Source: Aestuariivirga sp.
GTDB lineage: Bacteria > Pseudomonadota > Alphaproteobacteria > Rhizobiales > Aestuariivirgaceae
Assembly (NCBI RefSeq): GCF_020252395.1
Contig: NZ_JADCDB010000010.1
Location: 1-64,000 of the forward strand
Reading direction: 5' to 3'
Length of the DNA stretch: 64,000 nt
Positions 39,009 to 48,377 of the stretch are shown here, one piece after another (the stretch's first letter is position 1; every line of letters starts with the position of its first letter). The translations under genes were made by a program, and so were the position numbers. The notes below the pieces were generated by a model. That model saw only the letters and a program-made list of their open reading frames with translations, did no database searches and was not told where the DNA came from.

Positions 39009-40013
39009 TCAGTCCTTGAGCATGATCACGTGGCCAGGGTCGATGGCGAGCGACACCGTCTCGCCGGGCGTCACTTTCGTTCCGGCGGGAAGCCTGGCGA
39101 GGAGGTCGACGCCGTTTACCCGTGCGGTGACGCGCTTGAAGCTGCCCTGGTAGACGACGTCGGTCACGTTGCCTTGCAGCGTGCCCCCGATGAAAACGTG
39201 CTCGGGGCGGATCGCCACCTCTCTCGCGTCCGGCGCGGCGGGGAAGCGGCCCAAGGCCGTGTCGATCACGCCGTCCCGCACCGTGCCCGGCACGATGGTG
39301 CTCTCCCCCATGAAGGTGGCGGTGAAGCGGGTCGCGGGCTGCGCATAGACGCGCTCGGGCGCGCCCTGGTCTTCGATCCTGCCGTGGTTCATCACGACCA
39401 GATGGCCGGCGAGCGCCATGGCCTCTTCCTGGTCATGCGTGACATGGATGAAGGCAGTTCCGACACGCTTCTGGATGGCCTTGAGTTCGTCCTGCATCTG
39501 GCGGCGAAGCTTGAGGTCGAGCGCACCCAAGGGCTCGTCGAGCAGCAATACGGCGGGCTCGACGATGAGGGCGCGGGCCAGCGCCACGCGCTGGCGCTGG
39601 CCGCCCGAGAGCTGGTGTGGCTTCCGCTCGAAGGCGGCGGCGAGGCCCACGACATCGAGCATGGCGCGCGCCTTGGCGTCGCGCTCCGCCTTCGCCACAC
39701 CCTTCATGCGCAGGCCGAAGCCGACGTTGCCGCCGATCGTCATGTGCGGGAACAGAGCATAGTCCTGGAACACCGTGGCGGTGGGGCGCTTCGCCGGGGC
39801 CGTGGCGGTGCAGTCCCGGCCTTCGATCAGTACACGGCCTTTTTCTGGCGCTAGGAATCCGCCGAGGATGGAGAGCAGCGTGGTCTTGCCGGATCCCGAG
39901 GGACCGAGCAGCACCGTGTAGCTGTTGGGTTCGAGGGCGAGGGAGACGTCATCGAGCACCTTCGTGGGGCCGAAGCTGTGGGAGACGTGCTGGATGGAAA
40001 CGAGGTCCGTCAT
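39009..40013 (-). CDS. ABC transporter ATP-binding protein (PotA-like)
   Basis: GPSGSGKTTLL, LSGGQRQR, LLLDEPLGALD, VTHDQEEA; TOBE-like C-terminus. Confidence 0.9.
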   Translation of the reverse strand: MTDLVSIQHVSHSFGPTKVLDDVSLALEPNSYTVLLGPSGSGKTTLLSILGGFLAPEKGRVLIEGRDCTATAPAKRPTATVFQDYALFPHMTIGGNVGFGLRMKGVAKAERDAKARAMLDVVGLAAAFERKPHQLSGGQRQRVALARALIVEPAVLLLDEPLGALDLKLRRQMQDELKAIQKRVGTAFIHVTHDQEEAMALAGHLVVMNHGRIEDQGAPERVYAQPATRFTATFMGESTIVPGTVRDGVIDTALGRFPAAPDAREVAIRPEHVFIGGTLQGNVTDVVYQGSFKRVTARVNGVDLLARLPAGTKVTPGETVSLAIDPGHVIMLKD

Positions 40014-40783
40014 TGCGGGCGCTTTCGGAAGGCGCCGAGTTCGAAGACGATGGCGAGGATGATGGAGACGCCGAAGACCATGGCGCCGACCGCGTTGGTC
40101 TTGGGGTTGAGCCCCGCGCGCAGCAGGTTCCAGATCTCGACGGGAAGTGTCGTCTCGAAGCGGGTCAGCAGGAAGGAGATGACGAACTCGTCCCACGAGA
40201 AGGTCATGGAGAGGAAGAAGGCGGCAAAGAGGGCGGGCCACATCATGGGCGCAGTGACGAGCAGCAGCACCTTCGCCTCGCCGGCGCCCAAGTCGCGCGC
40301 GGCGCGCTCGATATTGGCCTGGTGCTCGCCCAGCTGGCTGTAGATGATGGCGAAGCAGAGCGGCAGGTTAATCACCACATGACCGATGCCCGCGGCGAGC
40401 AGCGATTTCGGCAGGCCGATCCAGTTGAAGAAGATCAGGAGACCCATGCCGATAATGAGGTAGCTGACCGTGAGCGGTAAAGTGATCAGCCCACGGAGGA
40501 AGGCGGAGGCGGGCAAATGGAAGCGGGCGAAACCCCAGGCGGAGAGGAAGCCCAAGAGCGTGGCGAGGCCTGAGGTGGTGAGCGCCACCAGCACCGAATT
40601 GCCGAGCCCCGCGGTGAGGCGCGCGTCGCCCAGCACCGCCGCATACCAGCGCAAGCTCGGGCCGTTGAAGGGCGGGATGGGGAAGAGCGTGCCCTGGAAG
40701 GAGAAGAGCACCAGCACGGCGACGGGCAGGAAGATGAAGCCGTAGAGGAGGAGAGCGTAGATCGTGGCAAGGACGCGGGTCAT
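40010..40783 (-). CDS. ABC transporter permease (PotC-like)
   Basis: Multi-TM; ERAARDLGAGEAKVLLLVTAPMM EAA motif. Confidence 0.88.
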   Translation of the reverse strand: MTRVLATIYALLLYGFIFLPVAVLVLFSFQGTLFPIPPFNGPSLRWYAAVLGDARLTAGLGNSVLVALTTSGLATLLGFLSAWGFARFHLPASAFLRGLITLPLTVSYLIIGMGLLIFFNWIGLPKSLLAAGIGHVVINLPLCFAIIYSQLGEHQANIERAARDLGAGEAKVLLLVTAPMMWPALFAAFFLSMTFSWDEFVISFLLTRFETTLPVEIWNLLRAGLNPKTNAVGAMVFGVSIILAIVFELGAFRKRPQ

Positions 40784-41622
40784 CACGCCCTCTCGATCTT
40801 CAGCCAGCGGGCGCAGGCGAGATAGGCGACGGTGACGACCGCCATGAGGATGAGCGACAAGGCCGAGGCCGAAGCGAAGTCGCCGCGCCGGCCGATCTGC
40901 ATCATGATCAGCTGCGGCATGAGGAGCTCGTTGTTGCCCCCCAGGATCTGCGGCGTGATGTAATCGCCGATGGCCAGCACGAAGGTGAGGAAGGCGCCGA
41001 CCATGATGCCGGGCAGCGTCAAGGGCAGGATGACATGGATGAAGCTCTGGAGGCCTGAGGCGCCGAGGTCGACCGCGGCCTTGCGGTAATTGGGCGAGAG
41101 CTGCTTGAGGTTCGCGAAGATCGTCAGTGTAAGGAGCATCACGAAGAAGTGGACGAAGCCTATCACCGTGCCGGCGCGGGTGTTGGCAAGTTGGACCGGC
41201 TCGCTGAGCAGCCCCAGGTTCACGAGGGCGGAATTGACCACGCCCTTCTCCGCCAGCACCAGAAGCCAGGAATAGGAGCGTACCACATAGGAGGTCCAGA
41301 ACGGCAGCACCGCCAGCATCAGCGCCAGGCGCTGCCAGCGCTCCGGCACGATGAAGGCGAGGATCCAGGCGAAGGGATAGGCCAGCAGCACTGAGATCAC
41401 GGTGACGATGGCCGTCACTTCCAGCGAGTTGACCAGCGCCAGCCAGTAGCTGGGGCTGGTGAAGAACTGCGTGTATGCCGCAAGGCTCAAGCCCTCACCC
41501 GCCTTTGGGTGAAGGCTCATCACCGCCATGGCGATGAAGGGCACGACGAAGAAGACCAGCGTCCACAGCAATGCCGGTGTGACGCTGGCCCAGCCGATGC
41601 GTTGCGACGAGGCCCGGTTCAC
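40783..41622 (-). CDS. ABC transporter permease (PotB-like)
   Basis: Multi-TM; RKAAVDLGASGLQSFIHVILPL EAA motif; GTG start. Confidence 0.88.
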   Translation of the reverse strand: MNRASSQRIGWASVTPALLWTLVFFVVPFIAMAVMSLHPKAGEGLSLAAYTQFFTSPSYWLALVNSLEVTAIVTVISVLLAYPFAWILAFIVPERWQRLALMLAVLPFWTSYVVRSYSWLLVLAEKGVVNSALVNLGLLSEPVQLANTRAGTVIGFVHFFVMLLTLTIFANLKQLSPNYRKAAVDLGASGLQSFIHVILPLTLPGIMVGAFLTFVLAIGDYITPQILGGNNELLMPQLIMMQIGRRGDFASASALSLILMAVVTVAYLACARWLKIERA

Positions 41623-42683
41623 TGGCCCTGGATCATCTCGGTCCAGAGGTCCTGCATCTTCTTGTCGAGGTCTTCCGACGGGGCCGGATATTCCTGGGCG
41701 CGCTTCAGGAAGCCGGGCTGTTCGTCAAAGCGCAGGATCTTCTTCTGGTCATCGTCGAGCGCCGCCTTGGCATTGGCGGGCATGCCCCAGTAACAGGAGG
41801 AGGTGGCGAGCCGCGCCTGGCCCTCAGGGCTCAGGATATACTGGATGAACTTCAGCGCCGCGTCCTTGTTCTTCGAGTCCTTGAACATGGCGAGCGACTG
41901 CGACCAGAGCACGGCCCCTTCCTTGGGGATCGAGAAGTCGAGGTTCGGATTCTCCTTGGCGATGCCGGCCGTCACCCATTCGCCGCCGCCGATCAGGATG
42001 TCGGCCTCGCCGGTGGCGAGTGCGGTCTGGCTTGCCACCACGTCGGTCACCGCCTTGGCATTGGCCTTCATCTTTTGCAGGACGTCCTTGATGGCGGGCA
42101 GGTCGGCCTCGGTGAGCTCCGAAGTCTTCTTGCCGATCGCCATGGCGGCGAGGCCCATCACCGGGAGGTAGTAATCATAGATGGCGACGCGGCCCTTGTA
42201 CTTGCCGGTCGTCAGTACACCGAGGGTCTGCATGCCGGCCTCGTCCACCTTGGACTTGTTGAAGCCGATGGTGTTGTAGCCGAACTTCTCGGTGATGCCG
42301 TAGCGCTTGCCGCCGATCACCGCGTGCTGGTTCATCAGCACCTCGGGGAAGATGTCAGCCATGGGGAGCTTGTCCTCCGGCAGCGGCTCGAACAGCCCAC
42401 GCTCCACGCCGCGGCGGACGTCCACCGTGTCGATCACCATCACGTCCCAGTCTCCGGGCTGGGATTGGTCGACGATGGCGAGGCCGGCTCCTGTGCCTTC
42501 GAATTCCTTGACATTGACCTTGATGCCGGTGGCATCCTCGAAGGGCTTCAGCAAATTGGGGTCCGCATGGTCGCACCACACAAGGGCGTTGAGATCCTGG
42601 GCCGAGGCAGCCGCATGAGAGCCGATGAGGGCGAGCGCGGCAAGCGAAGCGCCGAAGAGACGGCGCGTGAGACGGTTGGTCAT
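41619..42683 (-). CDS. ABC transporter substrate-binding protein (polyamine/PotD-like)
   Basis: Signal peptide; LNALVWCDHADPNLLKPFEDATGIKVNVKEFEGTG. Confidence 0.88.
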   Translation of the reverse strand: MTNRLTRRLFGASLAALALIGSHAAASAQDLNALVWCDHADPNLLKPFEDATGIKVNVKEFEGTGAGLAIVDQSQPGDWDVMVIDTVDVRRGVERGLFEPLPEDKLPMADIFPEVLMNQHAVIGGKRYGITEKFGYNTIGFNKSKVDEAGMQTLGVLTTGKYKGRVAIYDYYLPVMGLAAMAIGKKTSELTEADLPAIKDVLQKMKANAKAVTDVVASQTALATGEADILIGGGEWVTAGIAKENPNLDFSIPKEGAVLWSQSLAMFKDSKNKDAALKFIQYILSPEGQARLATSSCYWGMPANAKAALDDDQKKILRFDEQPGFLKRAQEYPAPSEDLDKKMQDLWTEMIQGQ

Positions 42684-42711
42684 ATGGCGTTTCTCCCTGA
42701 ATACCGAAAAA

Positions 42712-42737
42712 TTGAACCAATTACAAAGTTGAGTCAA
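42712..42737. promoter_or_regulatory. Two TTGANNCAA-like boxes in potD-like/tetR divergent region
   Basis: TTGAACCAA 42712-42720 and TTGAGTCAA 42729-42737, 17 bp apart. Confidence 0.4.
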
Positions 42738-42763
42738 ATCCAATAATCGTGCAGTCTGCTTCG

Positions 42764-43393
42764 ATGTCAGGCTTGCGCGAGAGACAGAAGGCCATCCGCC
42801 ACGACCGGATCGTGGAGGCTGCAACACGCCTCTTTCGCCAGCAGGGTTACGAGACGGTGAAGATGGAGGCAATCGCCGCCGCCGCCGAGGTTTCGATCGG
42901 AACGATTTACAATTATTACCGGAACAAGGGCGACCTGTTGGTGGCCATCGTCTCGCTCGAGGTCGAGGAGGTGCTGCGCCAGGGGGAAGAGGTGATCGCC
43001 CACCCGCCCGCCAGTGCCGAAGCCGCGGTCGATGGCCTGGTGGGAGGCTATGTGGAGCACTCCCTGCACTATCTCTCGAAGGAGATGTGGCGGCAGGCCA
43101 TGGCGATCTCGACGACACAGCCGGAAAGTCCCTTCGGCGAGACTTACGCCGCGCTCGATGTCGCCCTGGCGCAGCAGACCTGCGCCTTGATCGAAAAGCT
43201 CCAGCTCCTGGGGCTCCTGCACCAGACCGCCGACGCCCGGGGCCTCGGCGAGGTCATCTTTAATAACACCAACATGAACTTCATCGTGTTCGTGAAGGAC
43301 GAGAAGATGACCCTTACGGAACTCCGCAGCCACCTCCGCCGCCAGCACCGGGCCGTACTGGCGGGTTTCCGGAAGGTGGCTGCGGGGACCTGA
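42764..43393 (+). CDS. TetR family transcriptional regulator
   Basis: HDRIVEAATRLFRQQGYETVKMEAIAAAAEVSIGTIYNYYRNKGDLLVAIV. Confidence 0.9.
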   Translation: MSGLRERQKAIRHDRIVEAATRLFRQQGYETVKMEAIAAAAEVSIGTIYNYYRNKGDLLVAIVSLEVEEVLRQGEEVIAHPPASAEAAVDGLVGGYVEHSLHYLSKEMWRQAMAISTTQPESPFGETYAALDVALAQQTCALIEKLQLLGLLHQTADARGLGEVIFNNTNMNFIVFVKDEKMTLTELRSHLRRQHRAVLAGFRKVAAGT

Positions 43394-43428
43394 ATTCCGG
43401 GTATTTTCGTATATTAGGTAATTAGTCC

Positions 43429-43457
43429 TTGACAGCGCGCGCTGGATCGGGTATAAA
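43429..43457 (+). promoter_or_regulatory. Near-consensus sigma70 promoter TTGACA-N17-TATAAA for the aminotransferase
   Basis: Hexamers and 17-bp spacing read directly. Confidence 0.75.
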
Positions 43458-43490
43458 GGGGTATTCTCGATAAGTGGGTTTCCCCTACCT

Positions 43491-43537
43491 CCCGTCATCG
43501 CGGCGAAAGATGGGATAACGGGCTTCAGGGATCCCTG
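43491..43537. repeat. REP-like element plus CAGGGATCCCTG palindrome in aminotransferase leader
   Basis: cccgtcatcgcggcgaaagatgggataacggg followed by perfect 12-bp palindrome at 43526-43537. Confidence 0.6.
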
Positions 43538-43622
43538 GCCCAAGCAACGGGGAAAGCTGGTGCATTTCCATGGGGACCCGGTTTCTGCTATCACCGACCA
43601 TCGCTCTGAGGAGATTTGACCG

Positions 43623-44981
43623 ATGAACAAGCCCGTGAACCTGGAAGGCGCTGCCAGCTGGGAACCCTCGCCCAATAATCTTGAGCCGTTCTGGATGGGC
43701 TTCACGCCCAACCGCGCCTTCAAGAAGCGCCCGCGCATGATCGCCCGGGCCAAGGACATGCATTATTACGACATGACCGGCCGCCCGATCCTCGACGGGT
43801 CCGCCGGCCTCTGGTGCTCCAACGCCGGCCACTGCCGCGCGCCGATCGTCAACGCCATTCAGAAGGCGGCCGCCGAGCTCGACTTCGCGCCGACCTTCCA
43901 GTTCGGCCACCCCAAGGTGTTCGAACTGGCCTCCAGGCTCGCCACCATGGCGCCGGGCGACCTGAACTATGCTTTTTTCTGCAACTCGGGTTCGGAGGCC
44001 GCCGACACGGCGCTCAAGATCGCGCTGGCCTATCACCGTGCCAATGGCGAGGCGAGCCGCACCCGCCTGATCGGCCGCGAGCGCGGCTATCACGGCGTGA
44101 ACTTTGGCGGCATTTCGGTGGGCGGCATGGTCGCCAACCGCAAGTGGTTCGGCGCGATGCTGGCCGGTGTCGACCACCTGCCGCATACCTATAACCGCAA
44201 GGAACAGGCCTTCACCAAGGGCGAGCCGGAGTGGGGCGTGCACCTCGCCGACGAGCTTGAGCGTCTCGTCGCGCTGCACGACGCCTCGACCATTGCCGCA
44301 GTGATTGTGGAGCCGATGGCAGGCTCGACCGGCGTGCTGCCGCCGCCCAAGGGCTACCTGAAGCGCCTGCGCGAGATCTGCACCAAGCACGGCATCCTGC
44401 TGATTTTCGACGAGGTCATCACCGGCTTCGGACGGCTGGGCCATGCCTTCGCGGCGGAGCGCTTTGGTGTCACCCCGGACATCCTGACCTTCGCCAAGGG
44501 CGTGACGTCGGGCACCGTGCCGATGGGCGGCTGCATGGTGCGCCAGGGCATCTACGACAAGTTCATGAACGGCCCGGACCATGTGATCGAGCTGTTCCAC
44601 GGCTATACCTATACCGGCCACCCGATGGCCGCTGCTGCCGGTGTCGCCACCATGGACCTCTATCGCGACGAGAAGCTGTTCGAGAATGCCCGGAAGCTCG
44701 AGAACGTCTGGGCGGATGCCGCCTTCACGCTCAAGGGCCATCCGATGGTGGAGGACATCCGCACGCTGGGCCTGGTCGCCGCCATCGACCTCAAGCCGGT
44801 CGAGGGTTCGCCGGGTCTTCGTGCCTACAAAGCCATGGAGAACGGCTTCCATGACGTGGGCATGCTGGTCCGTATCACGGCGGATACGATCGCACTCTCG
44901 CCGCCGCTGATCATCAACGAGAACCAGATCGACGAGATCTTCTCCGATAAGATGCCGAAGATCCTGGCCTCCGTGGCCTGA
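43623..44981 (+). CDS. Class III PLP aminotransferase (omega-amino acid/diamine-pyruvate type)
   Basis: NSGSEAADTALKIALAYHR, LLIFDEVITGFGRLGHAFAAERFGVTPDILTFAKGVTSG. Confidence 0.92.
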   Translation: MNKPVNLEGAASWEPSPNNLEPFWMGFTPNRAFKKRPRMIARAKDMHYYDMTGRPILDGSAGLWCSNAGHCRAPIVNAIQKAAAELDFAPTFQFGHPKVFELASRLATMAPGDLNYAFFCNSGSEAADTALKIALAYHRANGEASRTRLIGRERGYHGVNFGGISVGGMVANRKWFGAMLAGVDHLPHTYNRKEQAFTKGEPEWGVHLADELERLVALHDASTIAAVIVEPMAGSTGVLPPPKGYLKRLREICTKHGILLIFDEVITGFGRLGHAFAAERFGVTPDILTFAKGVTSGTVPMGGCMVRQGIYDKFMNGPDHVIELFHGYTYTGHPMAAAAGVATMDLYRDEKLFENARKLENVWADAAFTLKGHPMVEDIRTLGLVAAIDLKPVEGSPGLRAYKAMENGFHDVGMLVRITADTIALSPPLIINENQIDEIFSDKMPKILASVA

Positions 44982-45007
44982 TCGAAACGACTTTTACCGC
45001 AATTGCG

Positions 45008-45039
45008 AAGGCCAGAGGGCTGCTCCTCCGGCCTTTTTT
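45008..45039 (+). terminator. Intrinsic terminator after the aminotransferase
   Basis: aaggccagagg-gctgct-cctccggcctt followed by T-run (one mismatch in stem). Confidence 0.8.
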
Positions 45040-45082
45040 GCGTGGAACAGCGGAAAACGGGGCTTCCCGGAAGGGACGATTC

Positions 45083-46405
45083 ATGCGAATCTATAAGCAG
45101 TTGCCCGGAATCATGACCGAATCATCGCCGGGCGGGACACGTGACGGGGTAAGGGGTCGAGGCAGAATGTCACGCCACATGGCGCCGGTGATGTTGGGGC
45201 TCACCGCCTTTCCACTCGCTGCGATCGGCATCGCAGCCTACCTCGTCGGGTCCGCCGGGCCGCAGTCGATGGCCGTGGCGGGGGCCATCCTGCTTCTGTC
45301 TTGCTGCATCTTGCTAGCCGTCACGGTGGCGGTGGTGAAGCTGCAGCGCCATGACGAATGGCTCTGGTCGCAGCAGGATTCACTGCGCGAACTGGCCGCC
45401 AAGTCCGAGGATCTCGCAACACGTCTGGAAAGCGTGGAACAGGCGCACGCCGACACGGGGACGACCGCCCAGCTCGCCGCGGTGGCGCGTGACATGAAGA
45501 TGTTGCGCCGCGAGCTCCATGATTATGCCGGCGCCCAGCCGGCGTGGCGGCATTTTGGCCCGGAAGCCGAGCCTGCGGCCGCCGGCCCGCAGCCGCAATG
45601 GCGGCCTTATGGCGAGGTGGCCGAGCCTCCGGCCGCCGCCGCGCCGCCGCCCAAGCCGGCCAAGGCCGCGGGCCGAGAGGAGCTGACGCTGCTGCTCGAG
45701 CCGGTGGTGGAGCTGGCTTCGGGTTCGACCAGCCATTACCGCACCATGGTGGGCTTGACCGATTCCAGCGGCAAGCCGATCGGCCATGACGATCTCATCC
45801 TGAAGGCCGACCAGGGCGGCATGCGCCCCGCGCTCGACCTGCGTATGGTGAAGATGGTGGCCCCGGTGCTGCGCCGCCTGCGCAACCGCAATCCCGGGCT
45901 TCGCATCTTCGTGCCGGTGGGCAAGGAAACGCTTGGCGCGCCCCTGGAAGCGGCCAAGATCCTGGCGCTGCTGCAGAAGGATGGCGACGTGGCGCAAGGC
46001 ATCGTGTTCGAATTCGCCCAGCAGGATTTGGGGGCCCTTGACGCAGCGGGGATCGAGAACCTGGCGAAGCTCGCCCGCAACGGCGCCACGCTGGCGCTGC
46101 GCGAGGTCTATCTGGGCGGGCTGGACCTGACGGCACTGCGCCAGCTTGGCGTGCGCTTCCTGTCCTTCCCGCCGCATGCGGTGGATGCGGGCAACGGCCC
46201 CAATGCCGCCTGGGCCGATTTCGTCAAGCAGGCGAACGCCCGGCAGATTCAGGTGATCGTGGGCGGCGTGAAGACGCCCCAGCAGGCCGCCGCCGCAGGC
46301 CGCGCCGCGCGTTTCGGCCATGGCCCCTTCTTCGCTCCGCCGCGAAAGGTGAAGCCCGATGCCGGCATTGCGGCCCCGGCCGCGCGCACGGCCAACGCCG
46401 CCTGA
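45083..46405 (+). CDS. Membrane protein with degenerate EAL domain (TipF-like)
   Basis: N-terminal TM pair, coiled-coil, proline-rich linker, then EAL-fold-like LLLEPVVELASGSTSHYRTMVGL... without catalytic EAL residues. Confidence 0.7.
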   Translation: MRIYKQLPGIMTESSPGGTRDGVRGRGRMSRHMAPVMLGLTAFPLAAIGIAAYLVGSAGPQSMAVAGAILLLSCCILLAVTVAVVKLQRHDEWLWSQQDSLRELAAKSEDLATRLESVEQAHADTGTTAQLAAVARDMKMLRRELHDYAGAQPAWRHFGPEAEPAAAGPQPQWRPYGEVAEPPAAAAPPPKPAKAAGREELTLLLEPVVELASGSTSHYRTMVGLTDSSGKPIGHDDLILKADQGGMRPALDLRMVKMVAPVLRRLRNRNPGLRIFVPVGKETLGAPLEAAKILALLQKDGDVAQGIVFEFAQQDLGALDAAGIENLAKLARNGATLALREVYLGGLDLTALRQLGVRFLSFPPHAVDAGNGPNAAWADFVKQANARQIQVIVGGVKTPQQAAAAGRAARFGHGPFFAPPRKVKPDAGIAAPAARTANAA

Positions 46406-46421
46406 CGGCAGGCCGCCGGTC

Positions 46422-47249
46422 ATGCGGGAATTTTCCGACGCCTATCCCATATGGTTCTGCGACATCTGGGGCGTGGTGCACAATGGCGTGGCGCCTTTTC
46501 CCATCACGGTGGCGGCGCTGAAGCGGCACCGCGCCAGGGGCGGCGCCGTCATTCTCGTCACCAATTCGCCGCGCAGCAATCTGGGTGTGGAGAGGCAGCT
46601 CATCGAAATCGGCGTCGACCCTGCCTCGCACGACCGCATCGTAACCTCGGGCGATGTCACGCAGGTGCTGATGAAGCTGCATGGGGACCGGGGCGTTTAT
46701 CACGTGGGCGCCGCCCGCGACCTGTCGATCTACGAGGGCACAGGGGTGGCGCGCGTCGGCCTCGACGCGGCCGAGGCCGTGCTGTGCACGGGGCTGTTCG
46801 ACGATCTCAACGACAGGCTTGAGGATTACCAGCCGCTGCTCGATGACATGAAGCGGCGCGGCCTTGCCATGATCTGCGCCAACCCCGACAAGATCGTGAA
46901 GAAGGGCGACCGCATCCTCTATTGCGCGGGCAAACTCGCCGAGATGTACCAGGCGCGGGGCGGCGAGGTGCTGATGGCGGGCAAGCCCTTCGCGCCGATC
47001 TATGACCTCGCGCTGGCCGAGGCCCGGCGTATCACGGGCAAGGACATCGGCCGGGCCGAGATCCTGGCGATTGGCGACGGGCCGGAGACCGATATCCGCG
47101 GCGCTGCCGACTATGGCCTCGACGCGCTGCTTGTTGCAGAAGGGGTGACGGATGCGGGCGAGGGGCTGCATGTGGCGGAGGCGCGGGTGCTGAACGCCGT
47201 GCCGCACGCCCGCATCGTGGCCACCGTCCATGACCTGTCGTGGGTTTGA
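46422..47249 (+). CDS. HAD-superfamily hydrolase (TIGR01459-like, NagD-type)
   Basis: WFCDIWGVVHNGVAPFP, ILVTNSPRSN, ILAIGDGPETDIRGA. Confidence 0.88.
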   Translation: MREFSDAYPIWFCDIWGVVHNGVAPFPITVAALKRHRARGGAVILVTNSPRSNLGVERQLIEIGVDPASHDRIVTSGDVTQVLMKLHGDRGVYHVGAARDLSIYEGTGVARVGLDAAEAVLCTGLFDDLNDRLEDYQPLLDDMKRRGLAMICANPDKIVKKGDRILYCAGKLAEMYQARGGEVLMAGKPFAPIYDLALAEARRITGKDIGRAEILAIGDGPETDIRGAADYGLDALLVAEGVTDAGEGLHVAEARVLNAVPHARIVATVHDLSWV

Positions 47250-47261
47250 TAAGGGACCGGA

Positions 47262-48263
47262 ATGCAACTGATCGCGGGCCTGTCGCCGGTTCCTGAAGCC
47301 TGCCGCCGCGGCGTCGCCGCTGTCGGAAATTTCGACGGCGTGCACCGCGGCCACCAGACGCTGCTGGCGCAAGCGGCGGCGGAGGGCGCGCGGCTGGGCC
47401 TGCCCTGGGGTGTCGTCAGCTTCGAGCCGCATCCGAGGAGCTTTTTTAGGCCGGACGAGCCGGTGTTCCGGCTTACCCCGGGGCCGCTGAAAGCCCGGCT
47501 CGTTGCGGCGCTGGGCGCCTCCTTCCTGGCGGTGCTGGATTTCGACAGGGCGCTGTCGGAATTGCCGCCGGAGGACTTCGTGCGGCTGCACCTGGTGGAG
47601 CGGCTGGCGGTCAAGCATGTGGTGATGGGTTACGACTTCCACTTCGGCAAGGGCCGCAAGGGCAGCCCCGCCACCATGACGGAGCTGGGCGCGAAATTCG
47701 GTTTCGGCGTCACAATCGTCGAACAGGTGACGGACGAGGGCGGCCAGCATTCGCCCTTCTCGTCGAGCAACATCCGCCAGGCGTTGCGCCACGGCCATGT
47801 GGAAACGGCGGCGCGCGAGCTTGGCTATCGCTGGAGCGTGCTGGGCGAGGTGGTGAAGGGCGACCAGCGCGGGCGGACCATCGGATTTCCCACGCTGAAC
47901 ATTGTGCTCGACAAGGGGGCCGACCCCTATCGCGGCATCTATGCGGTCAGGGTGCGCGATGCGCAGACGCCCGCTGCCCCAGTGTGGCAGGGGGCAGGAT
48001 ATTTCGGCAACCGGCCGACCTTCGACACGGGGCGCACCTTCCTCGAAGTCTATCTCATCGGCTTCGAGGGCGATCTCTATGGCCGCCAGCTGTTCGTCGA
48101 GTTCATTGACCTCATTCGCGGCGACAAGCGCTTCGCGTCCATCGATGAACTGGTCACGCAGATGAAGATGGACTGCGATGCGGCGGTGAAGAGGCTCAGC
48201 GCGCCGGACGATGCCATGCTGGCCTTCCCGCTCGGGCGGCTGCAGGCGGAGGGAAAAATCTGA
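47262..48263 (+). CDS. ribF: Bifunctional riboflavin kinase/FAD synthetase
   Basis: VGNFDGVHRGHQTLL, VMGYDFHFGKGRKG, SSSNIRQAL, RTIGFPTLN. Confidence 0.95.
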   Translation: MQLIAGLSPVPEACRRGVAAVGNFDGVHRGHQTLLAQAAAEGARLGLPWGVVSFEPHPRSFFRPDEPVFRLTPGPLKARLVAALGASFLAVLDFDRALSELPPEDFVRLHLVERLAVKHVVMGYDFHFGKGRKGSPATMTELGAKFGFGVTIVEQVTDEGGQHSPFSSSNIRQALRHGHVETAARELGYRWSVLGEVVKGDQRGRTIGFPTLNIVLDKGADPYRGIYAVRVRDAQTPAAPVWQGAGYFGNRPTFDTGRTFLEVYLIGFEGDLYGRQLFVEFIDLIRGDKRFASIDELVTQMKMDCDAAVKRLSAPDDAMLAFPLGRLQAEGKI

Positions 48264-48326
48264 ACCCCCTTTGCTCGTCACACCGGCGCTCGCCGTCTGC
48301 CTCGGCCTGATCCCCGCATTGGGCCA

Positions 48327-48374
48327 GAGCATGATCCACGAAAGTGGAACCGCTTTTGCGATAAGATCATGCTC
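48327..48374. repeat. Dispersed palindromic repeat (GAGCATGATC ... GATCATGCTC)
   Basis: Perfect 10-bp terminal inverted repeats; interior acgaaagtggaaccgcttttgcgataa resembles a repeat common in Hyphomicrobiales genomes. Confidence 0.75.
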
Positions 48375-48377
48375 AAG

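Noticed and set aside
46224-48332. 702-aa minus-strand ORF opposite the HAD and ribF genes
   Set aside because: Low-complexity His/Arg/Ala-rich shadow ORF in GC-rich DNA; the plus-strand genes have clear family motifs.
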